Shown here one piece after another: positions 1-9,300 of a stretch of 64,000 nucleotides of DNA. The stretch covers positions 2,852,001 through 2,916,000 of the forward strand of contig CAVTGA010000002.1 in assembly GCA_963734185.1 (NCBI GenBank), written 5' to 3'. The stretch comes from PALSA-894 sp963734185 (GTDB lineage: Bacteria > Pseudomonadota > Alphaproteobacteria > Rhizobiales > Xanthobacteraceae). The translations under genes were made by a program, and so were the position numbers. Within the stretch, counting starts at the first letter, position 1. Each line of letters starts with the position of its first letter. Under the pieces are notes generated by a model. It saw only the letters and a program-made list of their open reading frames with translations. It did not search any database and was not told the DNA's origin.

Positions 1-721
1 TCGGAACGCTCGGCAAATTCGCATTGCGCGTCGGCGCCGCCAGCGCATAGATCTTGATCTTGCCGTCGGCGAGTTGGGGGGCGCCGGTGAGGATGTCGGC
101 GCACATGAAATCGACCTGGCCGCCCACCAGCGCGTTCATCGCGGGCGCGCCGCCGGCGAACGGCACCATCGTCGGTTTGGTGCCCAGGATCGAATTGAGC
201 ATCAGGCAAGTGGTGAAGAAGATCGAGCCGACGCCGGCATGGCCCTGATTGAGCTTGGTGTCGTTAGCCTTCAGGTAAGCGATGAACTCCTTCAGATCGT
301 TCGCCGGGAAGTCCTTGCGCGCCGCGATCAGCAGCGGAAAGCCGGCGACCATGCCGATCGCCTCGAAGTCCTCGGCCGGCCGGTAAGCGAGGTTAGGATA
401 GAGCGCGACCGAGGCGGCGTGGGTGCCCATCTGCCCCATGAGGATGGTGTAGCCGTCCGGGTCGGACCGCATCGCCCGGGTCGAGCCGACGGTGCCGCCG
501 GCGCCCGAGATATTCTGGATGACGAGCTGCTGGCCGAGCGTGCGCGACATGTGGTCGCCGACGATGCGGGCGCAAACGTCGGTGGCGGCGCCGGGCGGGA
601 ATGGCACGATGAATGTGATCGGGCGGCTTGGGTAGGCCTGAGCGGCGGCGCTCTGCGGCAGGGCCGGCAACGCGGCGGCGCCCGCGGCGAGATGCAGAAA
701 TCGGCGGCGGTGCAAGGTCAT
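1..721 (-). CDS. Bug-family (TctC-like) solute-binding protein, 3' end beyond window
   Basis: Periplasmic receptor of the Bug/TctC type, which delivers carboxylates or similar small organics to a tripartite tricarboxylate transporter. About 240 residues are visible. They begin with a signal peptide that starts MTLHRRRFLHLA and ends near AAAQA, followed by the family opening YPSRPITFIVPFPPG. GAGGTVGS, a phosphate/carboxylate-binding type loop, follows near residue 75, and FAGGAPAMNALVGGQVD near residue 200. The gene reads leftwards and has no stop before base 1, so roughly the last 80 residues are missing. No TctA/TctB partner is visible on this side; orphan Bug genes are common in this group. 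Start chosen at ATG 721 because the signal peptide begins there. Confidence 0.9.
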   Translation of the reverse strand, partial: MTLHRRRFLHLAAGAAALPALPQSAAAQAYPSRPITFIVPFPPGAATDVCARIVGDHMSRTLGQQLVIQNISGAGGTVGSTRAMRSDPDGYTILMGQMGTHAASVALYPNLAYRPAEDFEAIGMVAGFPLLIAARKDFPANDLKEFIAYLKANDTKLNQGHAGVGSIFFTTCLMLNSILGTKPTMVPFAGGAPAMNALVGGQVDFMCADILTGAPQLADGKIKIYALAAPTRNANLPSVP

Positions 722-773
722 GGCGTTTCCCCTGTGGCTGGCTTTTTCGGCAACGCTACATCATCGGCCACCA

Positions 774-1130
<357 letters not shown>

Positions 1131-1178
1131 TGCTGTTCGGCCCCCGGCTTGAACCGGGATGAAGCATCCGAGCGGCAA

Positions 1179-1198
1179 GGAAGCTGAGGAGCTTCCTG
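1179..1198. terminator. Hairpin after the rpoD remnant
   Basis: An 8-bp inverted repeat AGGAAGCT...AGCTTCCT with a 4-base loop lies about 50 bases after the remnant's stop. There is no T-run directly after it, so termination is uncertain. It may be the old rpoD terminator carried along with the duplicated fragment. Confidence 0.4.
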
Positions 1199-1219
1199 AA
1201 TGACTAATTTGCTTGTCAC

Positions 1220-1248
1220 TTGAACAGCCTATCGTCGGCATGTATACT
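1220..1248 (+). promoter_or_regulatory. Sigma-70 type promoter for the SBBP surface protein
   Basis: TTGAAC (1220-1225), a 17-base spacer, and TATACT (1243-1248) form a near-consensus housekeeping promoter, unusual in so GC-rich a genome. It lies 94 bases before the chosen start at 1342 in a locally AT-rich stretch. Orientation and spacing fit transcription of the large gene downstream. Confidence 0.65.
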
Positions 1249-1341
1249 ACCATAGGATATAATTGTGAAGAATTGCTAGCAAAAATCTCTGGTGAGGCTA
1301 CGGCGGCCTGGATGCAGGGCGGCTCTCGAGGAGTGGGGACA

Positions 1342-4300
1342 ATGTGCGAATCTGCCGTACGGCTTTGGTCATTTGCGACGATGGTGGTCGGCTCGTTGTT
1401 GGTTGTTGTGCTCAGCGGCAATGTCCTGGCGCGGGACGGCAATGCTCCGTTGGTGACGGTCAACGCCGGCCGTGTGCCCGATGCGGCGCAAGTCCGGCAA
1501 AGGATACCAACCCTGGCGGTGCCGTTTGAAGCCAATACCGGGCAACAGGATGAGCAGGTGGCTTTCACGGCGCGCACCTTGCGGGGCACGCTGTTCGTCA
1601 CCCGCGCCGGGATCTTGGTGTACAGCTTCCCGGGGCTGCCGGTGGCTGAGCAAGACGCGCGCGAGGCAATCCGTAAGCCCGGCCCCGGTTGGGTGCTGAC
1701 CGAAACCTTGGTCGACGCGCATCCCGTGGTGCGCGGGGAAGCACAGAGCGCGACCCGGGTCAGCCGCTTCATCGGAAACGACCCGAAGCGCTGGCGGACT
1801 TCTGTGCCGACCTTCGAGCGCGTCGCGCTCGGCGAAGCGTGGCCGGGCATCGAAGTCGTGCTCGCCGCGCGCGGCAACAATATGGAAAAGCTTTTCACCG
1901 TGGCGCCGGGAGCGGATGCGACGCAAATCGCCATATCGCTGCGCGGCGCCGAGCGTCTCGAGCTTGCCGCCGACGGCGCGCTCATTGCCCACACCGGCAA
2001 CGGCCCGGTCAGCTTCACCACGCCGCGCGCCTGGCAGGATATCAAGGGCGAACGCAAACCCGTGCGTGTCGCCTATACGCTCGCGGGCGACCGCTACGGC
2101 TTTCATCTGCGCGACTACGACCCCGGTTTTCCCGTTGTCATCGACCCGCTTCTGCAATCGACCTATCTCGGCGGCAGTGGCTACGACGGCGTTCACGGAA
2201 TTGCGGTGGACGCGGCCGGCAATGTGTTCGTGACGGGTTATACACAATCCCCGACGGACTTCCCGGTTACGGCTGGCGGGCCGCAACCCAGCTATGGCGG
2301 AGGCGCCTTCGACGCCTACGTGGCCAAGCTGGAGAACACTTTGACCTTGCCGCCGATCCAGGTGACCTATCTCGGCGGCAGTGGGTTCGACGAGGGCACC
2401 GCCATTGCGGTGAACAAGACGAGCGGCGATGTGTATGTCGGGGGGAGCACCAACTCCACGAATTTTCCGTTTGCGGGCAGCGGAGTGCAGACCAGCAACG
2501 GCGGCGGCAACGACGGTTTTGTGGCCAAGCTGGACAACACCTTGACCACGATCAAGGCGACTTATCTCGGCGGCAGTGGAAATGATGCCGTCACGGCCAT
2601 CGCGGTGGTGAATGCGACGAACGGCGATGTGTTCGTTACCGGATACACGTCCGGGAACTTTCCAGTCACGGCCGGCGTGTCGCAATTTCCTTATGGCGGG
2701 GGCATCAACGATGCTTTCGTCGCCAAGCTGGACTCCGATTTGGCCACGCGGACGGCGACTTATCTCGGCGGCAACGGAGACGATCGCGGCAACGCCATCG
2801 CGCTCGATCCGTTCGGCCATGTTCTTGTGGCGGGGCAGACCAGATCCGCGAATTTTCCTGGCACAAGCAGCGGGGCGCAAGTCAACTACGGCGGGGGTGA
2901 CGACGCTTTCGTGGCCAGGCTCGACACCGCTCTAACCGGGTCCATCCAAGCAACCTATTTCGGCGGCAGCGGAGACGATCGCGGCAACGGCATTGCCGTG
3001 GATCCGACCAACGGCGATGTGTTTGTGGTCGGGAACACGACCGGGAATTTGCCGGGGCCGTACACGGCCGGCGGGGCGCAACCGGCACTTAGCGGGTGGG
3101 CCGACGCTTTCGTCGCCAAGCTGAATAATAATTTGACCGCTCTTACCAATGCAACCTATCTCGGCGGTAGTGCGGACGATTACGGCAGTGCCATTGCGCT
3201 GGATCCGAGCGGCAATGTGTTTGTGGCTGGGATGACTCGTTCCCCCGACTTCCCCCAAGCGCCTGGCGGGGCACAACCCGCCCTTGGCGGGGTCAGCTAC
3301 AATAGTTTTGTAGCCAGGCTGAACAACGGGTTGATCTTCCCGATTACCCAGGCGACTTATCTCGGCACTGGGCTGGAAGACGAAGCCCCATCGCTTGCGC
3401 TGGATGCAACCGGCTATGTGTTTGTGGCAGGCCGCACTGCTTCAGTGAGCTTCCCGGGCACGGCCGGCGGCGCGCAATCCTACTACGGCGGCGGCGCCTA
3501 CGACGCTTACGTTTCCAAGCTGACGCACGGCCTGCACGGCCCTCCGTTCACGGCGACCAATGACGGCGACCCGCACATCACCACCGTCGGCGGAATCCGC
3601 TACGACTTCCAGAGCGTGGGCGAATTCATCGTTCTGCGCGACGGCAACGGCATGCAGATCCAGACGCGCCAGTCACCCGTCAGCACGCAACCGCCGTTCA
3701 CCGATCCCTACACCGGGCTTGCGACCTGCGTCAGTCTCAACACGGCGGTCGCGGCTCGCGTCGGCAGGCACCGCGTCACCTATCAGCCCAACCTGAGCGG
3801 GCGCCCGGATCCGAGCGGCATGCAGTTGCGCGTGGACGGCGTCCTGACGCCGCTGGGAGCGCAACCGATCAATCTCGGGCCGGGGGCCCGAGTCATGAAA
3901 TCCGCGGTCGGAAACGGCATCGAGATCGACTTCCCGGATGGGACCAACCTGACCGCGGTGTCGAACTTTTGGGGAGCTCCGCATAACAGGTGGTACATCA
4001 ACTTGAGCGTCTTGAACACCGAAGCCACCGAGGGGATCATGGGGGCGCTTGCATCGGGCAGCTGGCTGCCGGCGCTCCCGGACGGCACCTCGCTCGGACC
4101 AAAGCCGGCCGCGTTGCAGCAGCGCTACGTCGACCTCTACCAGAAATTCGCCGATGCGTGGCGCGTGACCAATGCGACCAGCCTGTTCGATTATGCGCAG
4201 GGCACGTCGACGGCGACGTTTACCCTCGCCAGCTGGCCGCCGGAGAGCCCGCCCTGCGTCGCTCCGGAAAGCCCGCCGACAAGACCCGTCAATGCAAATG

Positions 4301-4758
4301 TCGCGCAGAAGCTCTGCGCCCAGATCGTCGACAAGAACCGGAAGGCCAACTGCGTCTTCGACGTGGGAATCACGGGCGAATCCGGCTTTGCCAAGCTCTA
4401 TCTGGTCAGCCAGCAGATCCAGGCCGGTGCGACAAGGATCACCGTGAACGACGACAAGGATCCCACGCGACACCGAGACGCGGTGACGTTCACCGCGACA
4501 GTGGCGCTCAAGGCGCCAGGCGGCAAGACCATCCCGACCGGAAAAGTCCAGTTCACGCTCAACGGGGTCGTAACGGGAGACCCCGTCAGGCTCAACGCCA
4601 AGGGTCAGGCGACGTGGAAGACATCGCGCCTTGCGGTCGGAAACCATCGGGTGGTCGCGCTCTACATTCCCGCGAAGGGCAGCGTATTTCTGGCGAGCAG
4701 CAGCCTCGACCAGCCCCACACTGTCAGCGGCGTAGCCAAGACCTACAAGCGGCCATGA
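1342..4758 (+). CDS. Large exported SBBP-repeat / VWD-like / Ig-like protein
   Basis: Exported protein of 1138 residues, probably surface-attached or adhesive; its ligand is unknown. In order: a signal peptide (hydrophobic stretch about residues 10-30, cleavage near VLARDG); a N-terminal beta domain with the conserved opening PFEANTGQ (DUF7948-like); seven SBBP beta-propeller-like repeats of about 65 residues, each starting TYLGGSG.D and ending D.FVAKL (bases about 2155-3530); a VWD-like segment beginning GDPHITTVGGIRYDF (about 3570) followed by a body reaching about 4200; and a C-terminal Ig-like (Big_3/5 type) domain with PTGKVQFTLNG. ATG 1342 is preferred over upstream starts because GGAG lies about 10 bases before it and the signal peptide starts there. 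Monocistronic, behind a good sigma-70 promoter. Confidence 0.85.
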   Translation: MCESAVRLWSFATMVVGSLLVVVLSGNVLARDGNAPLVTVNAGRVPDAAQVRQRIPTLAVPFEANTGQQDEQVAFTARTLRGTLFVTRAGILVYSFPGLPVAEQDAREAIRKPGPGWVLTETLVDAHPVVRGEAQSATRVSRFIGNDPKRWRTSVPTFERVALGEAWPGIEVVLAARGNNMEKLFTVAPGADATQIAISLRGAERLELAADGALIAHTGNGPVSFTTPRAWQDIKGERKPVRVAYTLAGDRYGFHLRDYDPGFPVVIDPLLQSTYLGGSGYDGVHGIAVDAAGNVFVTGYTQSPTDFPVTAGGPQPSYGGGAFDAYVAKLENTLTLPPIQVTYLGGSGFDEGTAIAVNKTSGDVYVGGSTNSTNFPFAGSGVQTSNGGGNDGFVAKLDNTLTTIKATYLGGSGNDAVTAIAVVNATNGDVFVTGYTSGNFPVTAGVSQFPYGGGINDAFVAKLDSDLATRTATYLGGNGDDRGNAIALDPFGHVLVAGQTRSANFPGTSSGAQVNYGGGDDAFVARLDTALTGSIQATYFGGSGDDRGNGIAVDPTNGDVFVVGNTTGNLPGPYTAGGAQPALSGWADAFVAKLNNNLTALTNATYLGGSADDYGSAIALDPSGNVFVAGMTRSPDFPQAPGGAQPALGGVSYNSFVARLNNGLIFPITQATYLGTGLEDEAPSLALDATGYVFVAGRTASVSFPGTAGGAQSYYGGGAYDAYVSKLTHGLHGPPFTATNDGDPHITTVGGIRYDFQSVGEFIVLRDGNGMQIQTRQSPVSTQPPFTDPYTGLATCVSLNTAVAARVGRHRVTYQPNLSGRPDPSGMQLRVDGVLTPLGAQPINLGPGARVMKSAVGNGIEIDFPDGTNLTAVSNFWGAPHNRWYINLSVLNTEATEGIMGALASGSWLPALPDGTSLGPKPAALQQRYVDLYQKFADAWRVTNATSLFDYAQGTSTATFTLASWPPESPPCVAPESPPTRPVNANVAQKLCAQIVDKNRKANCVFDVGITGESGFAKLYLVSQQIQAGATRITVNDDKDPTRHRDAVTFTATVALKAPGGKTIPTGKVQFTLNGVVTGDPVRLNAKGQATWKTSRLAVGNHRVVALYIPAKGSVFLASSSLDQPHTVSGVAKTYKRP
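2155..3530 (+). repeat. Seven tandem SBBP repeats within the surface protein gene
   Basis: Seven imperfect repeats of about 195-205 bp, each opening with a variant of ACCTATCTCGGCGGCAGTGG and coding TYLGG(S/N)G. The copies are diverged at DNA level but keep period and frame, as expected for a beta-propeller-like fold built by duplication. Confidence 0.85.
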
Positions 4759-4920
4759 CCAGCGCGCCGACCGTGAAGACCGGAGCATCACTCGCGGGCG
4801 GTGCCGTATACGGTCACGGCCGTTGCGGACCGCGCCGCGTCTCGAAGGATGGCCTCAGGTTCCGGCGCAGCGATCCTCGACAACCGACGCTTGTCGTTCC
4901 AAGCCGCGGCGCGGCGTTGC

Positions 4921-4956
4921 AAGCGCGTTTACGCGCGTCCTTCGACGCGCTATGCG
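4921..4956. repeat. Short palindromic repeat, copy 1 (GCGCGTTTACGCGC type)
   Basis: AAGCGCGTTTACGCGCGT followed by CCTTCGACGCGCTATG. Two overlapping palindromes (GCGCG-TTTA-CGCGC and GCGCGT...ACGCGC) share a core. The same unit recurs at 7928-7961, and both copies are intergenic. Confidence 0.75.
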
Positions 4957-4999
4957 AAGCGCTGACCCAGGATCCGACTTCAGCCTTTAACTCGTCCTC

Positions 5000-5452
5000 A
5001 TGCCCGCATTCATCTGGAACACGAATCACCGGATGTGGAAGGCCGTCCCGCCGTTCGCGGACAGCGCGGCCGTGCTGAAGGCCTACATCACCGATCCGTC
5101 CGCGTACGTGTATTGGTCGACGCCGCGGTTCCAGGACGAGATCGAGGTCGGCGACTTCGCCTATATCCTGCGCACGATCGACAAGCCGGGCATCGTGGCG
5201 CGCGGCCGCGTCGAGGAGCAGCCGCGCAACCTGACGCCGGTGAACGCAGGCCAGTTTGCGTTCCCCGACCGCCTGACGCCGCCGGGCTGGGACGAGGTGG
5301 TGGCGCCGTCGTCCTGGAAAACAGGAATCAGGATCGAGAAAACGTTCTGGGAGGATCCGGTCGGGGTGGGCTTGCGGCCGGCCCAGGGGACGGTCGGGCG
5401 CGTCGACGAAGCGGACCTGAAGGCGATCGAAGACGAAATCGCGCGGAGATGA
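5000..5452 (+). CDS. EVE-domain protein
   Basis: Cytoplasmic protein of 150 residues with an EVE (PUA-like) fold, a family thought to bind modified bases in nucleic acids. The whole length is one domain: FIWNTNHRMWK at the N-terminus, YVYWSTPRFQDEIEVGDFAYILRT in the middle, a glycine-rich strand GIVARGRVEEQP, then the aromatic W/F-rich closing part ending in an acidic helix. It stands alone between unrelated genes, so context gives no function. EVE proteins often sit near restriction or antiphage genes, but none are visible here. Start ATG 5000 gives the normal family length. Confidence 0.8.
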   Translation: MPAFIWNTNHRMWKAVPPFADSAAVLKAYITDPSAYVYWSTPRFQDEIEVGDFAYILRTIDKPGIVARGRVEEQPRNLTPVNAGQFAFPDRLTPPGWDEVVAPSSWKTGIRIEKTFWEDPVGVGLRPAQGTVGRVDEADLKAIEDEIARR

Positions 5453-5535
5453 TCCGGCAGAGTTCCTCGATCCGAAACCGGCAGGCGATGCACACAGGAA
5501 TGCTATAGCATCGGGACGTCACAGGAATGTTGCCA

Positions 5536-6336
5536 ATGGTTACACGCGTCCTCGCCGCTCTTCTGCTTCTCCTCACCGCTGTCCCGGCGCACGCCGCGCG
5601 CTGCGGCGGCGACTTCAACGCCTTCCTTGCGGGGATGACGCGCGACGCGCTGGCCCAAGGGGTGCGCGCCGACGTCGCCCAGCAGGCGTTCGCGGGGCTC
5701 AGCCTCGACCCGGCCGTGCTGGCGTTCGACCGGCGCCAGCGCGGTACGTTCAAGGACTTCGAGAGCTACGCGGCGACCCGCGTCACCGCCGGACGCGTCA
5801 CCCGCGGCAAGCAGATGCTGCAGCGCCATGCCGCCCTGCTGGCGCGCGTCGAGCGCCAGTTCGGCGTCCCGCCGGCCGTGATCGTCGCGATCTGGGGGCT
5901 GGAAAGCGATTTCGGCACTGCCCCGCTCGGCAAGATGTCGGTGGTGCGCGTGGTCGCGACGCTGGCGCACGACTGCCGCCGCAGCGAGCTGTTCCAGAAC
6001 GAGGTCATCGCCGCGCTCAAGATCCTGCAGCGCGGCGACCTCGGTCCGGCCGACCTCACCGGCGCCTATGCGGGCGAGATCGGCCAGACCCAGTTCCTGC
6101 CCTCGTCCTACATCAAGTACGGCGTCGACTACGACGGCAACGGCCATGTCGACCTCAAGCGCAGCGTTCCGGACGTGCTCGCCTCCACCGCCAATCTGTT
6201 GAAGGTCAACGGCTGGCGCGCGGGCGCGCCGTTTACCGAGGGCACGCCGAATTTCGAGGCGATGCGCGAGTGGAACCGCTCGGTGGTCTACCGCAAGACC
6301 ATCGCGCTGTTCGCCGAGCGGCTGGGGGGAAGGTAG
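5536..6336 (+). CDS. Lytic murein transglycosylase, MltB-like (SLT_2)
   Basis: Periplasmic enzyme that cleaves the MurNAc-GlcNAc bond of peptidoglycan, leaving 1,6-anhydro ends. 266 residues: signal peptide MVTRVLAALLLLLTAVPAHA, then the SLT_2 domain with the catalytic Glu at residue 123 in AIWGLESDFG. The domain also shows the conserved IGQTQFLPSSY segment and YDGNGHVDL, a calcium-site-like loop. There is no C-terminal peptidoglycan-binding domain, so this is the short form of the family. ATG 5536 is preferred to ATG 5527 because AGGA at 5521-5524 is then at usable distance. Confidence 0.9.
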   Translation: MVTRVLAALLLLLTAVPAHAARCGGDFNAFLAGMTRDALAQGVRADVAQQAFAGLSLDPAVLAFDRRQRGTFKDFESYAATRVTAGRVTRGKQMLQRHAALLARVERQFGVPPAVIVAIWGLESDFGTAPLGKMSVVRVVATLAHDCRRSELFQNEVIAALKILQRGDLGPADLTGAYAGEIGQTQFLPSSYIKYGVDYDGNGHVDLKRSVPDVLASTANLLKVNGWRAGAPFTEGTPNFEAMREWNRSVVYRKTIALFAERLGGR

Positions 6337-6724
6337 GGCACTTTCCTTCGGGCATGCCAATCCATCGACCGTCATGGCCGGGCTTGTCCCGGCCATCCAC
6401 GTCTTGCTTTGGCTTCAAGTGAAGAAAGACGTGGATGCCCGGCACAAGGCCGGGCATGACGGCGGATAGAATTTTCGCTATTGAAGCGTTGCAGCTTCTC
6501 TGCACGATGCGCCTTGGAGCCCGGCGTGGCGACGATGATCTCGGAAGTCTATGACGCGTCGCCTTCCTCATTCGAGTGTTGTTCAGGTGAGATTCTCATA
6601 ACCGCAGGCGAGGGCGTAGGCACTACGACCTCGCGGCCGTTGATGTTGCCTTCAATTTGATTGATCTGACCACGCGCCGAAACGTGCTAGTCAGACCTGC
6701 GTCTTTGTTCCGAACGAGCCTCCC
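6337..6724. other. 388-base intergenic stretch without a convincing gene
   Basis: Holds the palindromic repeat at 6371-6470. The remaining about 250 bases show no ORF with a ribosome site or a recognisable product, and no clear promoter. Confidence 0.6.
6371..6470. repeat. Long palindromic intergenic repeat (GTCATGGCCGGGCTTG family), copy 1
   Basis: Left arm GTCATGGCCGGGCTTGTCCC...CCACGTC (6371-6403) and right arm GACGTGGATGCCC...GGGCATGAC (6439-6470) are near-perfect inverted copies separated by about 35 bases. This is a REP-like element common between genes in rhizobial genomes. A related copy lies at 51107-51235. Confidence 0.85.
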
Positions 6725-7912
6725 ATGCCCCTTGCCTCCGGCCGTGAATTCCTCGCCATCCCCGGGCCGACCACGATCCCGGATCAAGTGCTTGCCGCCA
6801 TGCAGAAGCCGGCGGTCGACATCTATGCCGGGCCGTTGGTCGCGCTGACCAACTCGTTGCTCGCCGACCTCGCCAAGATCTTCCGCACCGCCGGGCGCAC
6901 CTACATCTACGCCGCCAACGGCCACGGCGCCTGGGACGCCGCGCTCAGCAACGTGCTGTCGCGCGGCGACAAGGTGCTGGTGCTGGAAAGCGGCACGTTC
7001 GCCATGCGCTGGGGCGACGCCGCGGCGATGCTCGGCGCGCAAGTGGAAGTCCTGCCCGGCGACTGGCGCCGCGCGGTGCGCCCGGAAGCCGTCGCGGCGC
7101 GACTCAAGGCCGACCGCGGCGGCACCATCAAGGCCATGCTGGTCACGCAGATCGACACCGCGTCGGGCGTGGTCAACGACATCGAGGCGATCGCCGCTGC
7201 GCGGAACGCGGCCGGCCACGACGCGCTGTTGATCGTCGATGCGGTCGCCTCGCTCGGCTGTATGCCGTTCGAGATGGACGCCTGGGGCGTGGACGTCGCC
7301 ATGACCGGCTCGCAGAAGGGCTTGATGACGCCACCGGGCCTGAGCTTCGTCGCCGCCGGAGCGCGCGCCAGAGAGGCGCACAACAAGGCGAACCTGCGCT
7401 CGCATTATTGGGACTGGACCTTCCGCGAGGGCGAGGTGCACTACCAGAAATATTGCGGCACGCCGCCCGAGCATCTGCTGTTCGCGCTGCGCGCCGCGCT
7501 CGACATGATCTTCGCCGAGGGGCTCGACAACGTGTTCCGCCGCCACCGCCTGCTGGCCGAAGCGACGCGCCGCGCGGTCGGGGTCTGGAGCGAAGGGCAG
7601 GCGATCGGGTTCAACATTTCCGAGGCGCACGAGCGCTCCGACACGGTCACGACGGTCGCGATGCGCAACGGCGCCGGCGCGCAGGCGATCACCGACTATG
7701 CCCGCGACAAATGCGGGGTGACGCTCGGCCGCGGCATCGGCGCGCTCGACGGCAAGGCGTTCCGCATCGCGCACATGGGTCACGTCAATGCGCCGATGAT
7801 CCTAGGGACGCTCAGCGTGATCGAGATGGCGCTCGCGGCGCTCGGCATCCCGCACGGCAAGGGCGGCGTGCAGGCGGCGGTGGAGTTCCTGGCGAAGAGC
7901 GTGCCGGCGTAG
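6725..7912 (+). CDS. Class V aminotransferase, serine-glyoxylate aminotransferase-like
   Basis: PLP-dependent enzyme of 395 residues. The family moves an amino group from serine or alanine to glyoxylate, or acts on related small amino acids. It opens with the subgroup signature FLAIPGPTTIPDQVL. A glycine-rich PLP phosphate site lies around residues 68-75, the aspartate for the pyridine nitrogen is in LLIVDAVASLG, and the Schiff-base lysine is Lys198 in TGSQKGLMTPPG. LGRGIG and FRIAHMGHVN, typical of the SGAT/AGAT branch, occur near the C-terminus. It is flanked by repeats and not in an operon, so the true substrate pair is open. Confidence 0.85.
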   Translation: MPLASGREFLAIPGPTTIPDQVLAAMQKPAVDIYAGPLVALTNSLLADLAKIFRTAGRTYIYAANGHGAWDAALSNVLSRGDKVLVLESGTFAMRWGDAAAMLGAQVEVLPGDWRRAVRPEAVAARLKADRGGTIKAMLVTQIDTASGVVNDIEAIAAARNAAGHDALLIVDAVASLGCMPFEMDAWGVDVAMTGSQKGLMTPPGLSFVAAGARAREAHNKANLRSHYWDWTFREGEVHYQKYCGTPPEHLLFALRAALDMIFAEGLDNVFRRHRLLAEATRRAVGVWSEGQAIGFNISEAHERSDTVTTVAMRNGAGAQAITDYARDKCGVTLGRGIGALDGKAFRIAHMGHVNAPMILGTLSVIEMALAALGIPHGKGGVQAAVEFLAKSVPA

Positions 7913-7927
7913 ACCGGATGGAGCCCT

Positions 7928-8030
7928 AAGCGCGTTTACGCGCGTCTTCGACGCGCTATGGCGCAATCCGGGGCCGGTGCTGTCGGCAGTCGTGATCCCG
8001 CATTCCGCTTCGCTCCATGCGGGCTACAAC
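7928..8030. repeat. Intergenic repeat block: GCGCGTTTACGCGC copy 2 plus a GCATTCCGCTTCGCTCCATGC element
   Basis: Bases 7928-7961 repeat the unit seen at 4921 (one base shorter). They are followed within 40 bases by a second palindrome-rich unit, CCGCATTCCGCTTCGCTCCA then TGCGGGCTAC. Both sit between two convergent genes. Confidence 0.7.
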
Positions 8031-8040
8031 CCCTACACCC

Positions 8041-8523
8041 TCAACACCCCAACCTTGGCGCCGTGCCCTGCTCCGCCGCGCCCTCGGTGTACACCCGGCG
8101 CACGCGTCCCCAATAGAGCGCGGCCTGGCACATCGGGCAGGGCGTTGCGGTCGAGTAGACGTCGCAGTCGGAGAGGTCGCGAGTGCGCAGCCGGCGCGCG
8201 GCGTCGCGCACCGCCAGCAGCTCGGCGTGCGCGGTCGGGTCGTTGTCGATCAACACGTAATTGCGGCCCTCGCCGACGATCTTGCCGTCGCGCACCACCA
8301 CGGCCCCATAGGCCTGGTCACCCTCGCGCACGGCCTGGTCGCGCAACGCGCGCGCGCGGGCGAAGAACCCGGCCCGGGTCGGCTCGGCCGGCTGCGCCAG
8401 CGGCCGGTCGGCAGGCTGTTGGGCAGGTTGCGCGCCGGCGGGCGCGGCGCGCAGGAATCCGGCCGCGGGAACGGCGGCGAACGCGGACAGGAGCAGACGC
8501 CGGTTTCGATCGTATTGGGTCAT
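8041..8523 (-). CDS. Exported zinc-dependent nucleoside/base deaminase-like protein
   Basis: Member of the CMP/dCMP-deaminase fold (guanine deaminase or TadA-like) with an export signal, about 160 residues. The signal peptide starts with NRRLLLSAFAAVPAAGF and ends around GAQP; the RR and hydrophobic run are Tat-compatible. The mature part has the catalytic HAE motif (PTAHAELLAV) and the zinc cysteines in PCPMCQAAL, so the active site looks complete. Deaminases of this fold are normally cytoplasmic, making the signal peptide unusual. ATG 8523 is used; ATG 8538 is an alternative that lengthens the n-region by five residues. Substrate unknown. Confidence 0.8.
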   Translation of the reverse strand: MTQYDRNRRLLLSAFAAVPAAGFLRAAPAGAQPAQQPADRPLAQPAEPTRAGFFARARALRDQAVREGDQAYGAVVVRDGKIVGEGRNYVLIDNDPTAHAELLAVRDAARRLRTRDLSDCDVYSTATPCPMCQAALYWGRVRRVYTEGAAEQGTAPRLGC

Positions 8524-8678
8524 ATGCGAGAGCCTCATGGTGCCGTCACGGGAACGCGCCGAGGACATTCCGGGTTCCGCCGCCACAACATCGCCTTGGC
8601 GCTCACAAGAAATCGCCCGGCGCGCGCCCGAATTGCCGCGCACGAACGCAACGACGTGTCACGGGGACGGAGCGCGTC

Positions 8679-9284
8679 TTGCGGAAGCCGGCAACGGTTG
8701 CGTTGATCCTTGCAGCGATCGGCTTTGCGAGCGTTTCGGCGCCTGCGGCGGCCGGCGCGGCGGGCGCGCGCAAGGACAAAGGCGAGTTTCCGCTGCTGGC
8801 GCCGATCAAGGCATTGGTCAAGCTCATCGCTCCGGCACAGCCGGAGAAGAGGCGCGTGACGCGCCGCTCCGTGCGCCGCGCAAGCGTGTCCGCACGCACG
8901 GCGCCGGTCGCGCGCGAGGTCAAGGCTGCCGTCGAAGCGCCGGCCGCGCCGTCGCGCCGCGTGGCCGAGACGCACGGCCGCACCGCCTATGAGGCGATGA
9001 TCACGCGTCACGCCGCCGCCAACGGTGTGCCGCCCGACCTCGTGCACCGCATCATCATGCGCGAGAGCCGCTACAATCCGCGCGCCGCCAACAAGGGCAA
9101 CTACGGCATCATGCAGATCCGCCTGCGCACCGCGCGCGCCATGGGCTACAAGGGCGGCGCCGAAGGACTGCTCGACCCCGACACCAACATGACCTATGCG
9201 GTGCGCTATCTCGCCGGCGCCTACAAGGCGGCACGCGGCAATTCGGATCGCGCCATGGCCAAATACGCGAGCGGATATAACTGA
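8679..9284 (+). CDS. Lytic transglycosylase, SLT domain, basic linker
   Basis: Exported peptidoglycan transglycosylase of about 201 residues. A signal peptide (ATVALILAAIGFASVSAPAA) is followed by an Arg/Ala-rich low-complexity basic linker (about residues 45-95). The SLT domain carries catalytic Glu in MRESRYNP, NYGIMQI, and the closing Y(L)AGAY..A...YASGYN. No ATG fits; TTG 8679 is chosen because GGGGACGGAG lies at the right distance and the signal peptide begins right after. Divergent from the exported deaminase. Confidence 0.85.
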   Translation: MRKPATVALILAAIGFASVSAPAAAGAAGARKDKGEFPLLAPIKALVKLIAPAQPEKRRVTRRSVRRASVSARTAPVAREVKAAVEAPAAPSRRVAETHGRTAYEAMITRHAAANGVPPDLVHRIIMRESRYNPRAANKGNYGIMQIRLRTARAMGYKGGAEGLLDPDTNMTYAVRYLAGAYKAARGNSDRAMAKYASGYN

Positions 9285-9300
9285 CGCGGCCGTGCTACCG

